DNA from: an uncultured Planctomycetaceae bacterium
GTDB lineage: Bacteria; Planctomycetota; Planctomycetia; Planctomycetales; Planctomycetaceae
Length of the DNA: 59,530 nt
Assembly (NCBI GenBank): GCA_937916515.1
Contig: CALFSX010000258.1
Location: forward strand, 1 to 59,530
Reading direction: 5' to 3'
How positions within the stretch are numbered: the stretch's first letter is position 1; the number at the start of each line of letters is the position of its first letter. The position numbers and the translations under genes are program-made. Below are positions 41,604 through 50,583 of this stretch, piece after piece. The notes under the pieces were generated by a model that saw only the letters and a list, made by a program, of their open reading frames with translations, was not told the DNA's origin and ran no database searches.

Positions 41604-42443
41604 ATGAACAGACCTCACGTACCTTCAAACCTGCCTGATCCGACAAATAACCTGGCCGTCGGCTGGCATTGTCTTCACCAGTATTACAAAGTCGATCAGT
41701 CGGCTTTAATGGCTTTGTCTGATTCTGCCAGAGCGGAAGGCCGCGAGCACGTTATCCGTATTCTGGATTCTGCTGGAGATCTTAGTCCGGCGCGTTCGCA
41801 GGTTTCGATTGTTTCCGGGCACCGGGCCGACATGTGCTTGATGATGATGGATCCCGATCCATTAAAAATTGATGCGATGACTCAGGAAATCCGCAATTCG
41901 GCCATCGGAAGTGCTCTGAAGCCTGCGTATTCGTTTGTTTCAATCACCGAAATTTCTGAATACGTGCCGTCGATTGAGCAATACGCTGAACGACTTCAGC
42001 GAGAAGGCACAGCGGCGGGAGATCCTGCGTTTGAAGCAAAGCTAAACGCCTACAAGCAACGATTGCCCGCGATGAACAATCAGCGGCTGTATCCGGAAAT
42101 TCCTCCCTTTCCGGTGATTGCGTTTTATCCGATGAACAAGGCTCGGCATCCACTGGCCAACTGGTACACGGAGCCATTCAGCAAGCGCAGCGAACTGATG
42201 GCAGAGCACGCGACATCCGGAATTAAGTTTGCTGGAAGAGTCTCCCAGCTGATTACTGCTTCAACCGGTTTCGACGACTGGGAATGGGGCGTAACGCTGT
42301 GGGCCAGGGCTCCTGAATACATCAAGGAAATTGTTTACGGGATGCGCTTCGATAAGGCGTCTGCGAAGTATGCCGAATTCGGGCCATTCTACATCAGCTA
42401 TGCTGCCAGCGCGGCTGATACGATGGCTCACTTGCGAATTTGA
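41604..42443 (+). CDS. hemQ: HemQ, coproheme decarboxylase (chlorite dismutase family)
   Basis: From the ATG at 41604 the 279-residue protein matches HemQ: WHCLHQYYKVDQSAL, SGHRADMCLMMMDPD, SAYSFVSITEISEY-like strand (KPAYSFVSITEISEYVP), FYPMNKARHPLANWYTEPFSKR and DDWEWGVTLWARAPEYIKEIVYGMRFDKASAKYAEFGPFY. HemQ converts coproheme III to haem b with H2O2 in the coproporphyrin-dependent branch of haem synthesis. Length and motifs are complete. Cytoplasmic. Confidence 0.94.
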   Translation: MNRPHVPSNLPDPTNNLAVGWHCLHQYYKVDQSALMALSDSARAEGREHVIRILDSAGDLSPARSQVSIVSGHRADMCLMMMDPDPLKIDAMTQEIRNSAIGSALKPAYSFVSITEISEYVPSIEQYAERLQREGTAAGDPAFEAKLNAYKQRLPAMNNQRLYPEIPPFPVIAFYPMNKARHPLANWYTEPFSKRSELMAEHATSGIKFAGRVSQLITASTGFDDWEWGVTLWARAPEYIKEIVYGMRFDKASAKYAEFGPFYISYAASAADTMAHLRI

Positions 42444-42623
42444 TGTTTTTGATGTTACTGCAAATTCGCGTCGAACTGCGGCGTGAATTGGTTTAAAGTT
42501 GGGACGGGGTGCCTTCAATTGGTTCGGTGACTCGCACTTATTTATTTTTATTGGCGCGATTCAGGCGTTTTGTTTCTGGTCTGCTCTTGGGTTGCCAATG
42601 CTGGCGGTTGTAAGAAGAAGTGC

Positions 42624-43814
42624 ATGGCGAAATTCGATATAGCGGTGATGGGAGGCGGAATCGTCGGTCTGGCAACAGCGTGGCAAATCGCCAATCGAAA
42701 CCCTTTGCTGAAAATCGTTCTACTGGAAAAAGAAGCCACGCTGGCCGCACATCAGACCGGGCGCAATTCAGGGGTGATTCATTCCGGAATTTACTACAAG
42801 CCCGGTTCGCTGCGTGCCCGGAATTGCCGCGAAGGCAAGTTAGGGCTGGAGGAATTTTGTTCTCAGCACGGCGTTGACTGGGAGCGAACGGGCAAGGTGA
42901 TTGTGGCGACCAGGGAAAGTCAGTTGGCCGCGCTGGAAAATATCTTTAAACGCGGGCAGCAAAACGGCGTTCGTTGTGAGATGGTTGATGTTGACCGGTT
43001 GAAGGAACTGGAACCGCACACGGCCGGAATCAAAGCCATTCATGTTCCGGAAGCCGGGATTGTGGACTATCCCGGTGTCTGCCAGAAGTTGTCCGAATTG
43101 TTAACCAGCGGTGGCACAGATATTCGGCTGAACACTCGAGTTGTGGCGGTTCGTCAAAAAACGGACGAGGTACACATTCAGACATCGACGGAAAATGTCG
43201 TTGCGTCTCAGGTTGTTAACTGCACTGGGTTGTACAGCGACCGTGTTGCAAAACTGTCCGGCCAGCAAATGCAGGAACAGATCGTTCCTTTTCGCGGCGA
43301 GTATTACGTCCTGAAGCCTGAGGCTGAACATCTTTGCCGGACATTGATCTATCCAGTGCCTGATCCTGAATTCCCATTCCTTGGCGTTCATTTCACACGC
43401 ATGATTGCCGGCGGCGTTGAATGCGGTCCCAACGCGGTTTTGGCGTTGTCGCGAGAGGGATATAAGTGGAGCAACGTAAATCCGCGAGATCTGTTTGAAG
43501 CTCTGACGTATTCAGGATTTTTGCGTTTGGCACTTCGATATTGGAAGGTTGGGGCAGGAGAAATCTGGCGTTCGCTGTCTAAGTCTGCCTTTGTGTCGGC
43601 CTTGCAGAAATTGGTGCCTGAAATTCAAAAGCAGCATTTGATTCCGGCAGCTTCAGGCGTTCGTGCTCAGGCATTAGCCCCCGAAGGGAAGCTGGTTGAC
43701 GACTTTCTAATCCTGCGAAAAGACCGAGTGCTGAACGTTTGTAACGCACCATCACCAGCAGCGACGGCGTCTTTAACCATTGGAAAGCACATCGCGGACG
43801 AACTGGGCATGTAG
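42624..43814 (+). CDS. lhgO: L-2-hydroxyglutarate oxidase-like FAD enzyme
   Basis: The 396-residue protein has an N-terminal FAD-binding motif (IAVMGGGIVGLATAW) and the family's LLEKEATLAAHQTGRNSGVIHSGIYYKPGSLRA, YPGVCQKLSEL, NCTGLYSDRVAKLSG and C-terminal SGVRAQALAPEGKLVDDFL. It fits the LhgO/L2HGDH branch of the DAO family, which oxidises L-2-hydroxyglutarate to 2-oxoglutarate. AAGAAG lies upstream of the ATG at 42624. Confidence 0.92.
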   Translation: MAKFDIAVMGGGIVGLATAWQIANRNPLLKIVLLEKEATLAAHQTGRNSGVIHSGIYYKPGSLRARNCREGKLGLEEFCSQHGVDWERTGKVIVATRESQLAALENIFKRGQQNGVRCEMVDVDRLKELEPHTAGIKAIHVPEAGIVDYPGVCQKLSELLTSGGTDIRLNTRVVAVRQKTDEVHIQTSTENVVASQVVNCTGLYSDRVAKLSGQQMQEQIVPFRGEYYVLKPEAEHLCRTLIYPVPDPEFPFLGVHFTRMIAGGVECGPNAVLALSREGYKWSNVNPRDLFEALTYSGFLRLALRYWKVGAGEIWRSLSKSAFVSALQKLVPEIQKQHLIPAASGVRAQALAPEGKLVDDFLILRKDRVLNVCNAPSPAATASLTIGKHIADELGM

Positions 43815-44131
43815 CTGGCGGGGCTGATTTCGAGACGTCACCAGGGGGAGTTCGACTGCCGATTATGTCGCGGATTCCTGACAAATAGGGGCGAATTTCT
43901 TCCAGGAATTTCGCTACAAGCTCGAACTTCATCGTAGTGACTGTTTTCCGAATCCTGAAGATCCTGCGATTGCGGCTTCAACTGTCTATTGCCGATTGGG
44001 CAGCGGTTCTGCACAATCAAGTCACAGATGTGCGTGTTGGCGAGGCTCTTCCCACGTACTCATTCAGTTTCTGTTTGACACGGTCAGTTGTAGATCGGGT
44101 TCCATTTAATTTTTGAAGGTAGGTTATCTCG
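43815..44131. other. Intergenic region, no supported gene
   Basis: A TTGACA at 44075-44080 resembles a -35 box for the next gene, but no matching -10 box stands at 16-18 bases. Minus-strand frames across it are shadows. GAAGGTAGG at about 44114 may be the ribosome site. Confidence 0.45.
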
Positions 44132-45883
44132 ATGCTTCGAGCTCAAATGACTCAGGTTCTTAGTGCGGCGGCGATCATGCTGTCCGCTTTTCCGATTTAT
44201 GCTCAAACAGCCACGGCGACGAAGGTTATCAGTGACCAGATCCTTCCGAGCGACACCTACATGTATGTCTCGTTTCCAAACGTGACGGCTATGAAAGAGC
44301 ATCTTGTTGGTTCGTCGATGGGGCAATTGTGGAATGACCCAGGTCTGGATGAATTCAAGACACAGCTTTATTCAGCATACAACGAAAAAATGCAGGACAA
44401 CCTGCAGCAGGTTACGGATGCACTGGGACTGTCTGTTGGTGAGTTAATGGAAATCCCCAACGGCGAAGTTTCTATGGCAATTGCCGGAGCTCCTGGTAAT
44501 GCGATGGGCGTTGTGATTTTTCTGGACTACGGCGACAAGGAATCTGAGGTTCAGTCTTTGATGACAAAGGCCGCTGATGCCTTGAACAATGTTCCCAAGC
44601 TTTCCAGCGACGACACCAGCTTTGATGGTACCGAAATCACCCGTTACAAAATTCAATATCCGGGACCGGCACCAACGCCATTGGCAAAGGAATTTGGTTG
44701 GTTTCTGAAAGACCAGCGATTGGTGATTTCCAACAGAACAGAGCTGTTGGAATCGACTTTAACCAACTGGGCCGGCGACAGTGACTCTTCGTTTCGCAGC
44801 AACGAAGCGTATTCGTACATCATGTCGAAGTGTCAGTCTTCAGAACGATCATCACTGACAACATTCTACTTCGATCCGATCGGCTTGTTCACAAAGCTGG
44901 TTCAGACAGGATCTTTGGGCCAGCAGGCCAGCATGGGAGCGGGGATGGCACTGGGCTTCCTTCCAACTCTGGGGCTGACTCAGATGAAGGCTATGGGAGC
45001 TGTTTCTGAAGCTGGAACTGGTGATTTTGAAGCCGTTTCTCGATCTGTGTTTTACATGGAACAGCCAGCCATGGGCATCATGCAGGTGTTCCAGCTGGAT
45101 CAGATTGAAGCCACTCCACCTGAATGGGTTAAGGACAACGTCACAACTTACGTTGCCACAAAGTGGAAGATTGACGAAGCCTACAACGCGATCGAATCAC
45201 TTGTTGACATGTTTTCGGGTGCTGGTGCTTTGGCTGACCGTCTGCAACAGATGGCAGACCGAGGTCCAGGTATTCACGTGAAGCACGACATCGTTGATCA
45301 GTTGAACGGCGACTTGAAACTGATTACTGCTCCCGGTGCAACAGGCGGTTATGGTGGCGATCAGATGCTGGTTGCTTTGGGTGTGCGTGACGATGGTTCA
45401 GCTGGCGATGTACTGGCTAAGATTGCGGAAGTTGCGGGCCTGGAGACTCGGGAGTTTCGTGGCACAACCATGTACGAAGTACAGAGCCCCGGTGGAGATC
45501 AGTCGATTGCGTTGGCAATTTCCGGCGGCAAGCTGTTGTTCTCCGTTGGTGGAGCAATGCTTGAACAGGTTCTAAGAAACGACAGCGACATGCGTCCATT
45601 AGCGGAATCGGATGAGTACAAACGAGTTGCTCAGCACTATCCTTCCAACGCACTTTCAGTTCAGTTTTCACGACCTGCCGAACAATACCGCTCAATGTAT
45701 GAAATGCTTCGCAGCGGTACTGCAGCTGAGCAGTTTCCTGGCATGGATGAAATCTTTGAAGAAATCGACTTCACAACTCTTCCACCGTTCGAAACTCTTT
45801 CAAAGTACATTCACCCAACTGGTGGTTACACAGTGAAAGATGACAATGGCGTGTTTATGGAAGCGTTCCAGTTGAAAGACTAG
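44132..45883 (+). CDS. Large secreted protein, DUF3352-like, unknown
   Basis: The 583-residue protein has a signal peptide (cleavage after IYAQ, about residue 25). The body has the feel of planctomycete secreted proteins with DUF3352-like repeats: SDTYMYVSFPNVTAMKEH, GEVSMAIAGAPGNAMGVVIFLDYGD, then a second part with QMLVALGVRDDGSAGDVL and SIALAISGGKLLFSVGG. No catalytic motif. Monocistronic with its own terminator at 45944. Confidence 0.78.
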   Translation: MLRAQMTQVLSAAAIMLSAFPIYAQTATATKVISDQILPSDTYMYVSFPNVTAMKEHLVGSSMGQLWNDPGLDEFKTQLYSAYNEKMQDNLQQVTDALGLSVGELMEIPNGEVSMAIAGAPGNAMGVVIFLDYGDKESEVQSLMTKAADALNNVPKLSSDDTSFDGTEITRYKIQYPGPAPTPLAKEFGWFLKDQRLVISNRTELLESTLTNWAGDSDSSFRSNEAYSYIMSKCQSSERSSLTTFYFDPIGLFTKLVQTGSLGQQASMGAGMALGFLPTLGLTQMKAMGAVSEAGTGDFEAVSRSVFYMEQPAMGIMQVFQLDQIEATPPEWVKDNVTTYVATKWKIDEAYNAIESLVDMFSGAGALADRLQQMADRGPGIHVKHDIVDQLNGDLKLITAPGATGGYGGDQMLVALGVRDDGSAGDVLAKIAEVAGLETREFRGTTMYEVQSPGGDQSIALAISGGKLLFSVGGAMLEQVLRNDSDMRPLAESDEYKRVAQHYPSNALSVQFSRPAEQYRSMYEMLRSGTAAEQFPGMDEIFEEIDFTTLPPFETLSKYIHPTGGYTVKDDNGVFMEAFQLKD

Positions 45884-45943
45884 AACGGATTGAAAAGTGA
45901 TTGCTTACGAAGTATGCGAATTACTTTTGATGATCTTCTGCGG

Positions 45944-45978
45944 CCCGGCTTTGCATTATTGCGAAGCCGGGTTGTTTT
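45944..45978 (+). terminator. Intrinsic terminator
   Basis: CCCGGCTTTGC (45944-45954) pairs with GCGAAGCCGGG (45961-45971) over a six-base loop, with one wobble, followed by TTGTTTT. It ends the 44132 gene and faces the stop of the AGE-family gene. Confidence 0.88.
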
Positions 45979-46008
45979 ATGCGCGGTGGCTTGCCACTGA
46001 AGCGAAAT

Positions 46009-47205
46009 TTACCTCGGCAAGGCGAATCCCTGTTGAAGAATTCTTGAACACACCAGTTGCATTCTGGGGATATGAAACGGCCCCTTCCAGATGTTGCCTT
46101 TCAGCGAAGAACTTAATCGGCCATCTCGATGAAAGTAGCCGAACCATTCGCCGTGTTCGGCATCGGGGAACAGCGTGTGGGCCCAGTCGTGAATTTGAGT
46201 GTGCCAGTGGGCGTACTTTTCGTCCCCCGTTAAGTCATAGGCAAGCAGCGTGGCGATGATCGCTTCATTTTGAGGCCACCAGAACTTCATGTCGTGCCAA
46301 TATTCCTGCACGGGCTTATTGTTCAGGTCAACAAAGTACAGCAACCCGCGGAATTCAGAATCCCAGCCTCGTTCCCACATCCAGTCCAGCATTTGACATC
46401 CCAGCTGCACTAATTGCGTGTCGTTGCGATGCTGTCCTTCTGCCATAATAAACCAGGCTCCTTCAATTGCATGGCCTGGGTTCAGCGTTCGGCCGTCGAA
46501 GCAATCCAGCAGTTCACCATTGGGGCCAACTGTTTCCATCACGCATTGCAGATCTTCTTTTATGTGGAACCGGCGTATTGCATCGATGCTGCGATCGATC
46601 CATTCATCTGCCTTGTCAAAGTTGATCGACTGACGTAACTCCTGCGCGGTGGCGATGGTAATCATCGGAAAGCCAATACCACGGGTTGGTCTGGAATCCG
46701 TAAATTTCGGCACAACATTTCTCGGCGAAAGGTTATGATCGACGAACTGCCTGAACGCCACTTCTGCTTTATCAGCGTACTGATCCTTACCGGACGCCAT
46801 TGCATATTCGCCGTAGGCAATGGCTGCAAAGCTCTCAGAAAACGAATAGCGTCGTTTGCGAATTGGCTTTCCCGATTGATTCAGCTGAAACCACATTCGC
46901 CCGTCTTTGGGGTCGAAGCAGTGTTCGTCCAGAAAGCGAATCCCGTGTTCTGCCAACTGCAGCCACTCCTCATTCGCAGAAACGTTGTTGTAGAGTTCGC
47001 TTAATAGCCAGGTAAATCGTCCTTGCTGCCAAACGCCTTTGTCTGTGTCGATGATTGTGCCGTCACGATCAACGGATGTTATAAAGCCGCCGAACTCGTG
47101 ATCAACGCTGTGCTTTGTCCAGAAAGGGATTGTGTCGGTGAGTAACTTGTGTTCGTAGGCGAGCATTAACTCATTGCGACGTTCCGGCGATAGTTTGGAT
47201 TTCAT
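46009..47205 (-). CDS. N-acylglucosamine 2-epimerase family protein (AGE/cellobiose epimerase type)
   Basis: The 398-residue protein has the (alpha/alpha)6-barrel signatures of the AGE superfamily: FWTKHSVDHEFGGFITSVDRDG, GRFTWLLSELYN, NPGHAIEGAWFIM (the catalytic His) and EYWHDMKFWWPQNEAIIATLLAY (second His and substrate-binding Trp). The group includes renin-binding protein-like AGE, cellobiose 2-epimerase and mannose isomerases; these cannot be separated by eye. No signal peptide, so it is cytoplasmic. Confidence 0.92.
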   Translation of the reverse strand: MKSKLSPERRNELMLAYEHKLLTDTIPFWTKHSVDHEFGGFITSVDRDGTIIDTDKGVWQQGRFTWLLSELYNNVSANEEWLQLAEHGIRFLDEHCFDPKDGRMWFQLNQSGKPIRKRRYSFSESFAAIAYGEYAMASGKDQYADKAEVAFRQFVDHNLSPRNVVPKFTDSRPTRGIGFPMITIATAQELRQSINFDKADEWIDRSIDAIRRFHIKEDLQCVMETVGPNGELLDCFDGRTLNPGHAIEGAWFIMAEGQHRNDTQLVQLGCQMLDWMWERGWDSEFRGLLYFVDLNNKPVQEYWHDMKFWWPQNEAIIATLLAYDLTGDEKYAHWHTQIHDWAHTLFPDAEHGEWFGYFHRDGRLSSSLKGNIWKGPFHIPRMQLVCSRILQQGFALPR

Positions 47206-47266
47206 CTCAGTTGATTTCCTGCAATCGAATGCGTTAAGCAGACTGCGTTGGCTGGCACAACAGGTT

Positions 47267-47281
47267 GTGTTGATTCAACAC
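47267..47281. promoter_or_regulatory. 15-bp palindrome upstream of the epimerase gene
   Basis: GTGTTGA and TCAACAC flank one base, 62 bases before the epimerase start on the minus strand. The position suits an operator for a dimeric regulator. No regulator gene is nearby. Confidence 0.4.
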
Positions 47282-47286
47282 GCCTT

Positions 47287-47312
47287 GTGAGCCGACGTTG
47301 CGGTCGGCTCAC
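47287..47312 (-). terminator. 10-bp perfect hairpin after lactonase gene
   Basis: GTGAGCCGAC (47287-47296) pairs with GTCGGCTCAC (47303-47312) over six bases, 25 bases beyond the lactonase stop on the minus strand. No T-tract. Confidence 0.5.
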
Positions 47313-47336
47313 TTAACTGTGCCGAGGTGTTTGCTG

Positions 47337-48506
47337 CTATTCGTGACCAAACAGCACGCAAATGCAGGCCGGTGCAAAGACTACGCTGCGGTTGTACGTG
47401 AGTTCACCGGTTTGTTGATCAATGGCGAAGCAGGCCAGTGTGTGTGAGTCCTGTCCTGCTGCCAGCAGCCATTTTCCGGTTGGGTCGATGCTGAAGTTTC
47501 GGGGCGTCGCGCCTCGAACGTTTTCGCGTTCGATCAGTGTGAGTTCACCGGTTTGCTGGTCAACTGAAAATGCCGTCACGGTATCGTGTCCGCGATTGGC
47601 GGCATAAACAAAACGTCCGTTTGGGTGCACTCGAATTTCTGAACAGCTTTTGAACTGTTCTTTTTTCAGTTCAGCGGCTGGCACAGTTTCGATTGTCTGA
47701 CGAGCCGACATCGTGCCGTTGGCTGAATCGTAGTCAAACAGTGTAACTTTCAGATCCAGTTCATGAAGAACGTAAATCCACTTCCCGTTATTGTGGAATT
47801 TCATGTGGCGTGGACCTCCACCAGCTGCAACCTGACCGAATCCGTGGGGCTGCAAATCAGAATTCAGAGCGTCCGCTTTGTAGATAACAACCTTGTCGAG
47901 GCCCAGATCCGGGACAAACGCGTATTGATTGTCTGGCGAGAAGCCGGTCCAGTGCGCGTGCGAGCTGTCCTGTCGGCCCGGAACAGCTCGTGAACCGCCT
48001 TCATGTTCAATTAGCTGAGTTCTGGCTTTTAGTGAGCCGTCTGTGTTCAACGAAAATACGCCCGTCGAACCTCCACCATATTGAGCCGTCAGCAGAGTGT
48101 GCCCGGTCTTGTCGACAGAAACGTGAGCTGCTCCACCATCGCCAATTGGAAGCGAGTTCATGAATTTTAGAGCAGCTTTTCGCAGAGTGCCTTCGATGGA
48201 AAAAGCGGCTACGGAAGCTTCACCGTTAATGCCTCCAACGGCATACATTACCGGCAATTTTGGATGCATTGCCAGAAAGCCGGGGCCTGACATTTCTGCC
48301 ACCACAGTTGGGTCGGATAGTTTGCCGCTGACTGTGTTAAGCGTGCAATGATAAATGCCTTTACTGACCTTTCCGTTGCCGGTGCCAAGCCAAACATCGA
48401 TGAGATCATTCTGCAACGCAGCTGTGTACGGTTCGCTGCTGAATGCTGAGTTTGCCAGTGTGAAACACAAGCACAAACATAGTAAGTAAGTTATTCTGGA
48501 AATCAT
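47337..48506 (-). CDS. Secreted lactonase-family beta-propeller protein
   Basis: The 389-residue protein has a signal peptide (LANSAFSSEP, about residue 22) and the seven-bladed propeller of the 6-phosphogluconolactonase-like lactonase family: LAMHPKLPVMYAVGGING, SVDKTGHTLLTAQYGGGSTGVF, HAHWTGFSPDNQYAFVPDLGLDKV, GGGPRHMKFHNNGKWIYVL, RVHPNGRFVYAANRGHDTV and NFSIDPTGKWLLAAGQDS. Export and the lack of a pentose-phosphate context argue against a true 6-phosphogluconolactonase role; an outer sugar lactone may be the substrate. It may share regulation with the epimerase gene downstream. Confidence 0.9.
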   Translation of the reverse strand: MISRITYLLCLCLCFTLANSAFSSEPYTAALQNDLIDVWLGTGNGKVSKGIYHCTLNTVSGKLSDPTVVAEMSGPGFLAMHPKLPVMYAVGGINGEASVAAFSIEGTLRKAALKFMNSLPIGDGGAAHVSVDKTGHTLLTAQYGGGSTGVFSLNTDGSLKARTQLIEHEGGSRAVPGRQDSSHAHWTGFSPDNQYAFVPDLGLDKVVIYKADALNSDLQPHGFGQVAAGGGPRHMKFHNNGKWIYVLHELDLKVTLFDYDSANGTMSARQTIETVPAAELKKEQFKSCSEIRVHPNGRFVYAANRGHDTVTAFSVDQQTGELTLIERENVRGATPRNFSIDPTGKWLLAAGQDSHTLACFAIDQQTGELTYNRSVVFAPACICVLFGHE

Positions 48507-48689
48507 AAAGAAGCTGCTCCATTCCGGGCCAATAGAAAACGTGCATCCATGATGGCGGACATATGCGACGGAAGGAAGTCACCTGCGAAATGGCGATCAG
48601 AATTTTGACGTTCGTTGTCGGCAAGGTGGACAACCAAACTCAAATGGCGACGGGGGCCAGGTTCGCAGCAGATTGCCGAGTACCCCGTT

Positions 48690-49760
48690 TCAGGCAGCTT
48701 TGCTGGGTTTGCCGTCTGGCGTTCGCTTCTTTTTTGCAGATTTTCTGGAAGCGTTTTTTGAGCTTGCAGCTGCCTTATCGGTGGTGTCATCTTGGACTGC
48801 ATCTGCTGCGGTGACAACTGCAACTTCTACTGTAGCGGCAACGGTTTCAACTGCTTCGATAGTGGTTGTGACTTCCGGCGTGTTTGCCGTTTCTGGTAAG
48901 TCCGCTTCAGGTTGCACGATGAATTGTCGAGGTGGATCGTTACAGATAAATGCGACGTAGCGGCAGTGCAGCAACATCGATCCGAATGTGGCGAAGGTGG
49001 CCAGCAGAGTCAATTGGTTGAAGACGCTGGAATTGATCTCCACCTGCGCGGCACCGTACATCAGCATCAGGCGTACAATTGTTGCCAACACGGCGACCAC
49101 CAGCAGTCCCTGCGTGTATACGCAACGCCCCATGTCGGGAAGTACTCGCCCAAGAATCAGCATGGCGGATGAAACACAACCAATGAAAAGTATCGCAGGT
49201 CGAGCTGACTGAATTGGGCCTGTGAAGAACTCAATAAAAGACGTCATAAGCGTCGGAACAATGTCTGATGTTCCTGTCAGAAGAATTGTTGCCAGTAGGC
49301 AGCTTGCGGCCGCCATCCACTTCCAGCCGCGATATCGGCCTTGAAAATCAACTTCGCTGCGAGAACGTAACCAGCCCGTCACCATTGCCAGTTGACCGGA
49401 AAGCAGCATCAGGATTCCTGAAAAGCCGTCCAGTAGCCTCATTGGCGAAACCGCGGTGTTTCCAAATCGTGTCTCCGCTGCCAGCGAATGAGACCAATAG
49501 GCGACACCAATTCCCAACAGTAAAACCGCCGTGAGCGCGACGATGTGCTTCCACAGCATTGGGGAGATTAAGTAGCGAACGAATTCCAATTCCGGTGAAT
49601 GTGGAACCGCAGCTGTTTCTGCAAAGGCGTCGATTGGTGAGCCATAAGATGCATCGGTGAATGACTTTTCGCCCTGGTTGTCATTGGCCAGGTCGTCATT
49701 GGCCAGCCAGCGGCGTCGCCGGTCGGCCTGATCCTGAGCTCCTGCAAAACGACTTCCCAT
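48690..49760 (-). CDS. Multi-pass membrane protein with Ala/Val-rich, Lys-rich tail
   Basis: The 356-residue protein has an N-terminal acidic region, about six to seven membrane helices (residues 75-275) and a C-terminal soluble tail rich in Ala, Val and Thr that ends in a strongly basic stretch (NASRKSAKKKRTPDGKPSKAA). I recognise no family. The basic tail on a membrane protein could bind nucleic acid or acidic partners. The start at 49760 is the first of the frame. Confidence 0.8.
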   Translation of the reverse strand: MGSRFAGAQDQADRRRRWLANDDLANDNQGEKSFTDASYGSPIDAFAETAAVPHSPELEFVRYLISPMLWKHIVALTAVLLLGIGVAYWSHSLAAETRFGNTAVSPMRLLDGFSGILMLLSGQLAMVTGWLRSRSEVDFQGRYRGWKWMAAASCLLATILLTGTSDIVPTLMTSFIEFFTGPIQSARPAILFIGCVSSAMLILGRVLPDMGRCVYTQGLLVVAVLATIVRLMLMYGAAQVEINSSVFNQLTLLATFATFGSMLLHCRYVAFICNDPPRQFIVQPEADLPETANTPEVTTTIEAVETVAATVEVAVVTAADAVQDDTTDKAAASSKNASRKSAKKKRTPDGKPSKAA

Positions 49761-49892
49761 GAGGCACCAACGCTAACTTCCTGTCTTTGGCGGCATAATT
49801 TGCCGATGGTCGTTTAGGTGCGGATTTCCCGCCGCCAGATTTACCAGCTTCGCGACACGCACAGGTGCTAACCGCACCAACTATGCAGCATT

Positions 49893-50072
49893 TTACTGGC
49901 TGATCACCATCCAATCGTCCGTATCAATGCTTTCTTCGGCGCGCTGGCTGGCTGGCATCAGTTCTGGGCTTACGAAGCGTGGAATCTGTTTCTTTTCGCC
50001 ATTGTGAAGTCTGCGATAGTGGGACGACTCTGGCGAGTTTGCAACGTGGGTGTTTTGCCGATATTCGATCAT
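49893..50072 (-). CDS. Possible small protein of 59 residues
   Basis: From an ATG at 50072 with AGGTG just upstream, the frame encodes a hydrophilic peptide ending RAEESIDTDDWMVISQ. The acidic ending looks like a real C-terminus, but there is no family match and no conserved context. The remaining part of 49761-50426 has no better candidate. Confidence 0.3.
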   Translation of the reverse strand: MIEYRQNTHVANSPESSHYRRLHNGEKKQIPRFVSPELMPASQRAEESIDTDDWMVISQ

Positions 50073-50204
50073 GCACCTGTGGGGGATCCGTGGTATCGCG
50101 GCGTGAAGGTGCAAAACAGGTGTACCTGGCTGATTCCTCGAATTCGCATTGGGGCAGGCCGGGCGGCTGATTCAGCGGCAAATTTTCAAAAACAAAGCCG
50201 CGAT

Positions 50205-50387
50205 TCAGAGTTTTCCTGTCAGGGGATCAGTGTCGGAATCGTCAACCTGCGATGAATTGCCCAATGTGGCGATAACAAACTTCTGCGTGCTGTTTTTACG
50301 TGGTTGAGGCGGCAGCGTGTTGTAGACGGGTTTTCGTGGTTGTTTCTGGAAATCGGATGCGGTGTCGGTTCTCGACTGCCTGGACAC
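50205..50387 (-). CDS. Possible small basic protein of 60 residues
   Basis: The frame encodes a Pro/Gln/Arg-rich peptide (PRKPVYNTLPPQPRKNSTQ) ending DDSDTDPLTGKL. No recognised family and no strong ribosome site. It is in line with the small frame at 49893, so both might belong to one transcript. Confidence 0.25.
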   Translation of the reverse strand: MSRQSRTDTASDFQKQPRKPVYNTLPPQPRKNSTQKFVIATLGNSSQVDDSDTDPLTGKL

Positions 50388-50426
50388 CTAAGCTGAGTGG
50401 CTTAGAATGACTTCAACGCAGTTGGT

Positions 50427-50562
50427 TTAGTGTCTTACTCAAAATGATGCGCGCACGGTGCGCGTATGTTGGCCGTAGCGACGACGGAGCGGCTCGGCGA
50501 TTCGAGCATTCCACGTCTTTTTACGTGCCACGCCACTGGGTCAAGGGCGAAGCCCTTGTTAG
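50427..50562 (+). repeat. Dispersed 130-bp intergenic repeat, copy D
   Basis: Same orientation as A, 22 bases before the cytochrome c peroxidase start. It has the GCGCACGGTGCGCG dyad (50450-50464), the CGTAGCGACGACGGAGCGGC core and the GCGAAGCCCTTGTTAG end. Confidence 0.88.
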
Positions 50563-50583
50563 TGCAATAACTGGAGAAATCAG

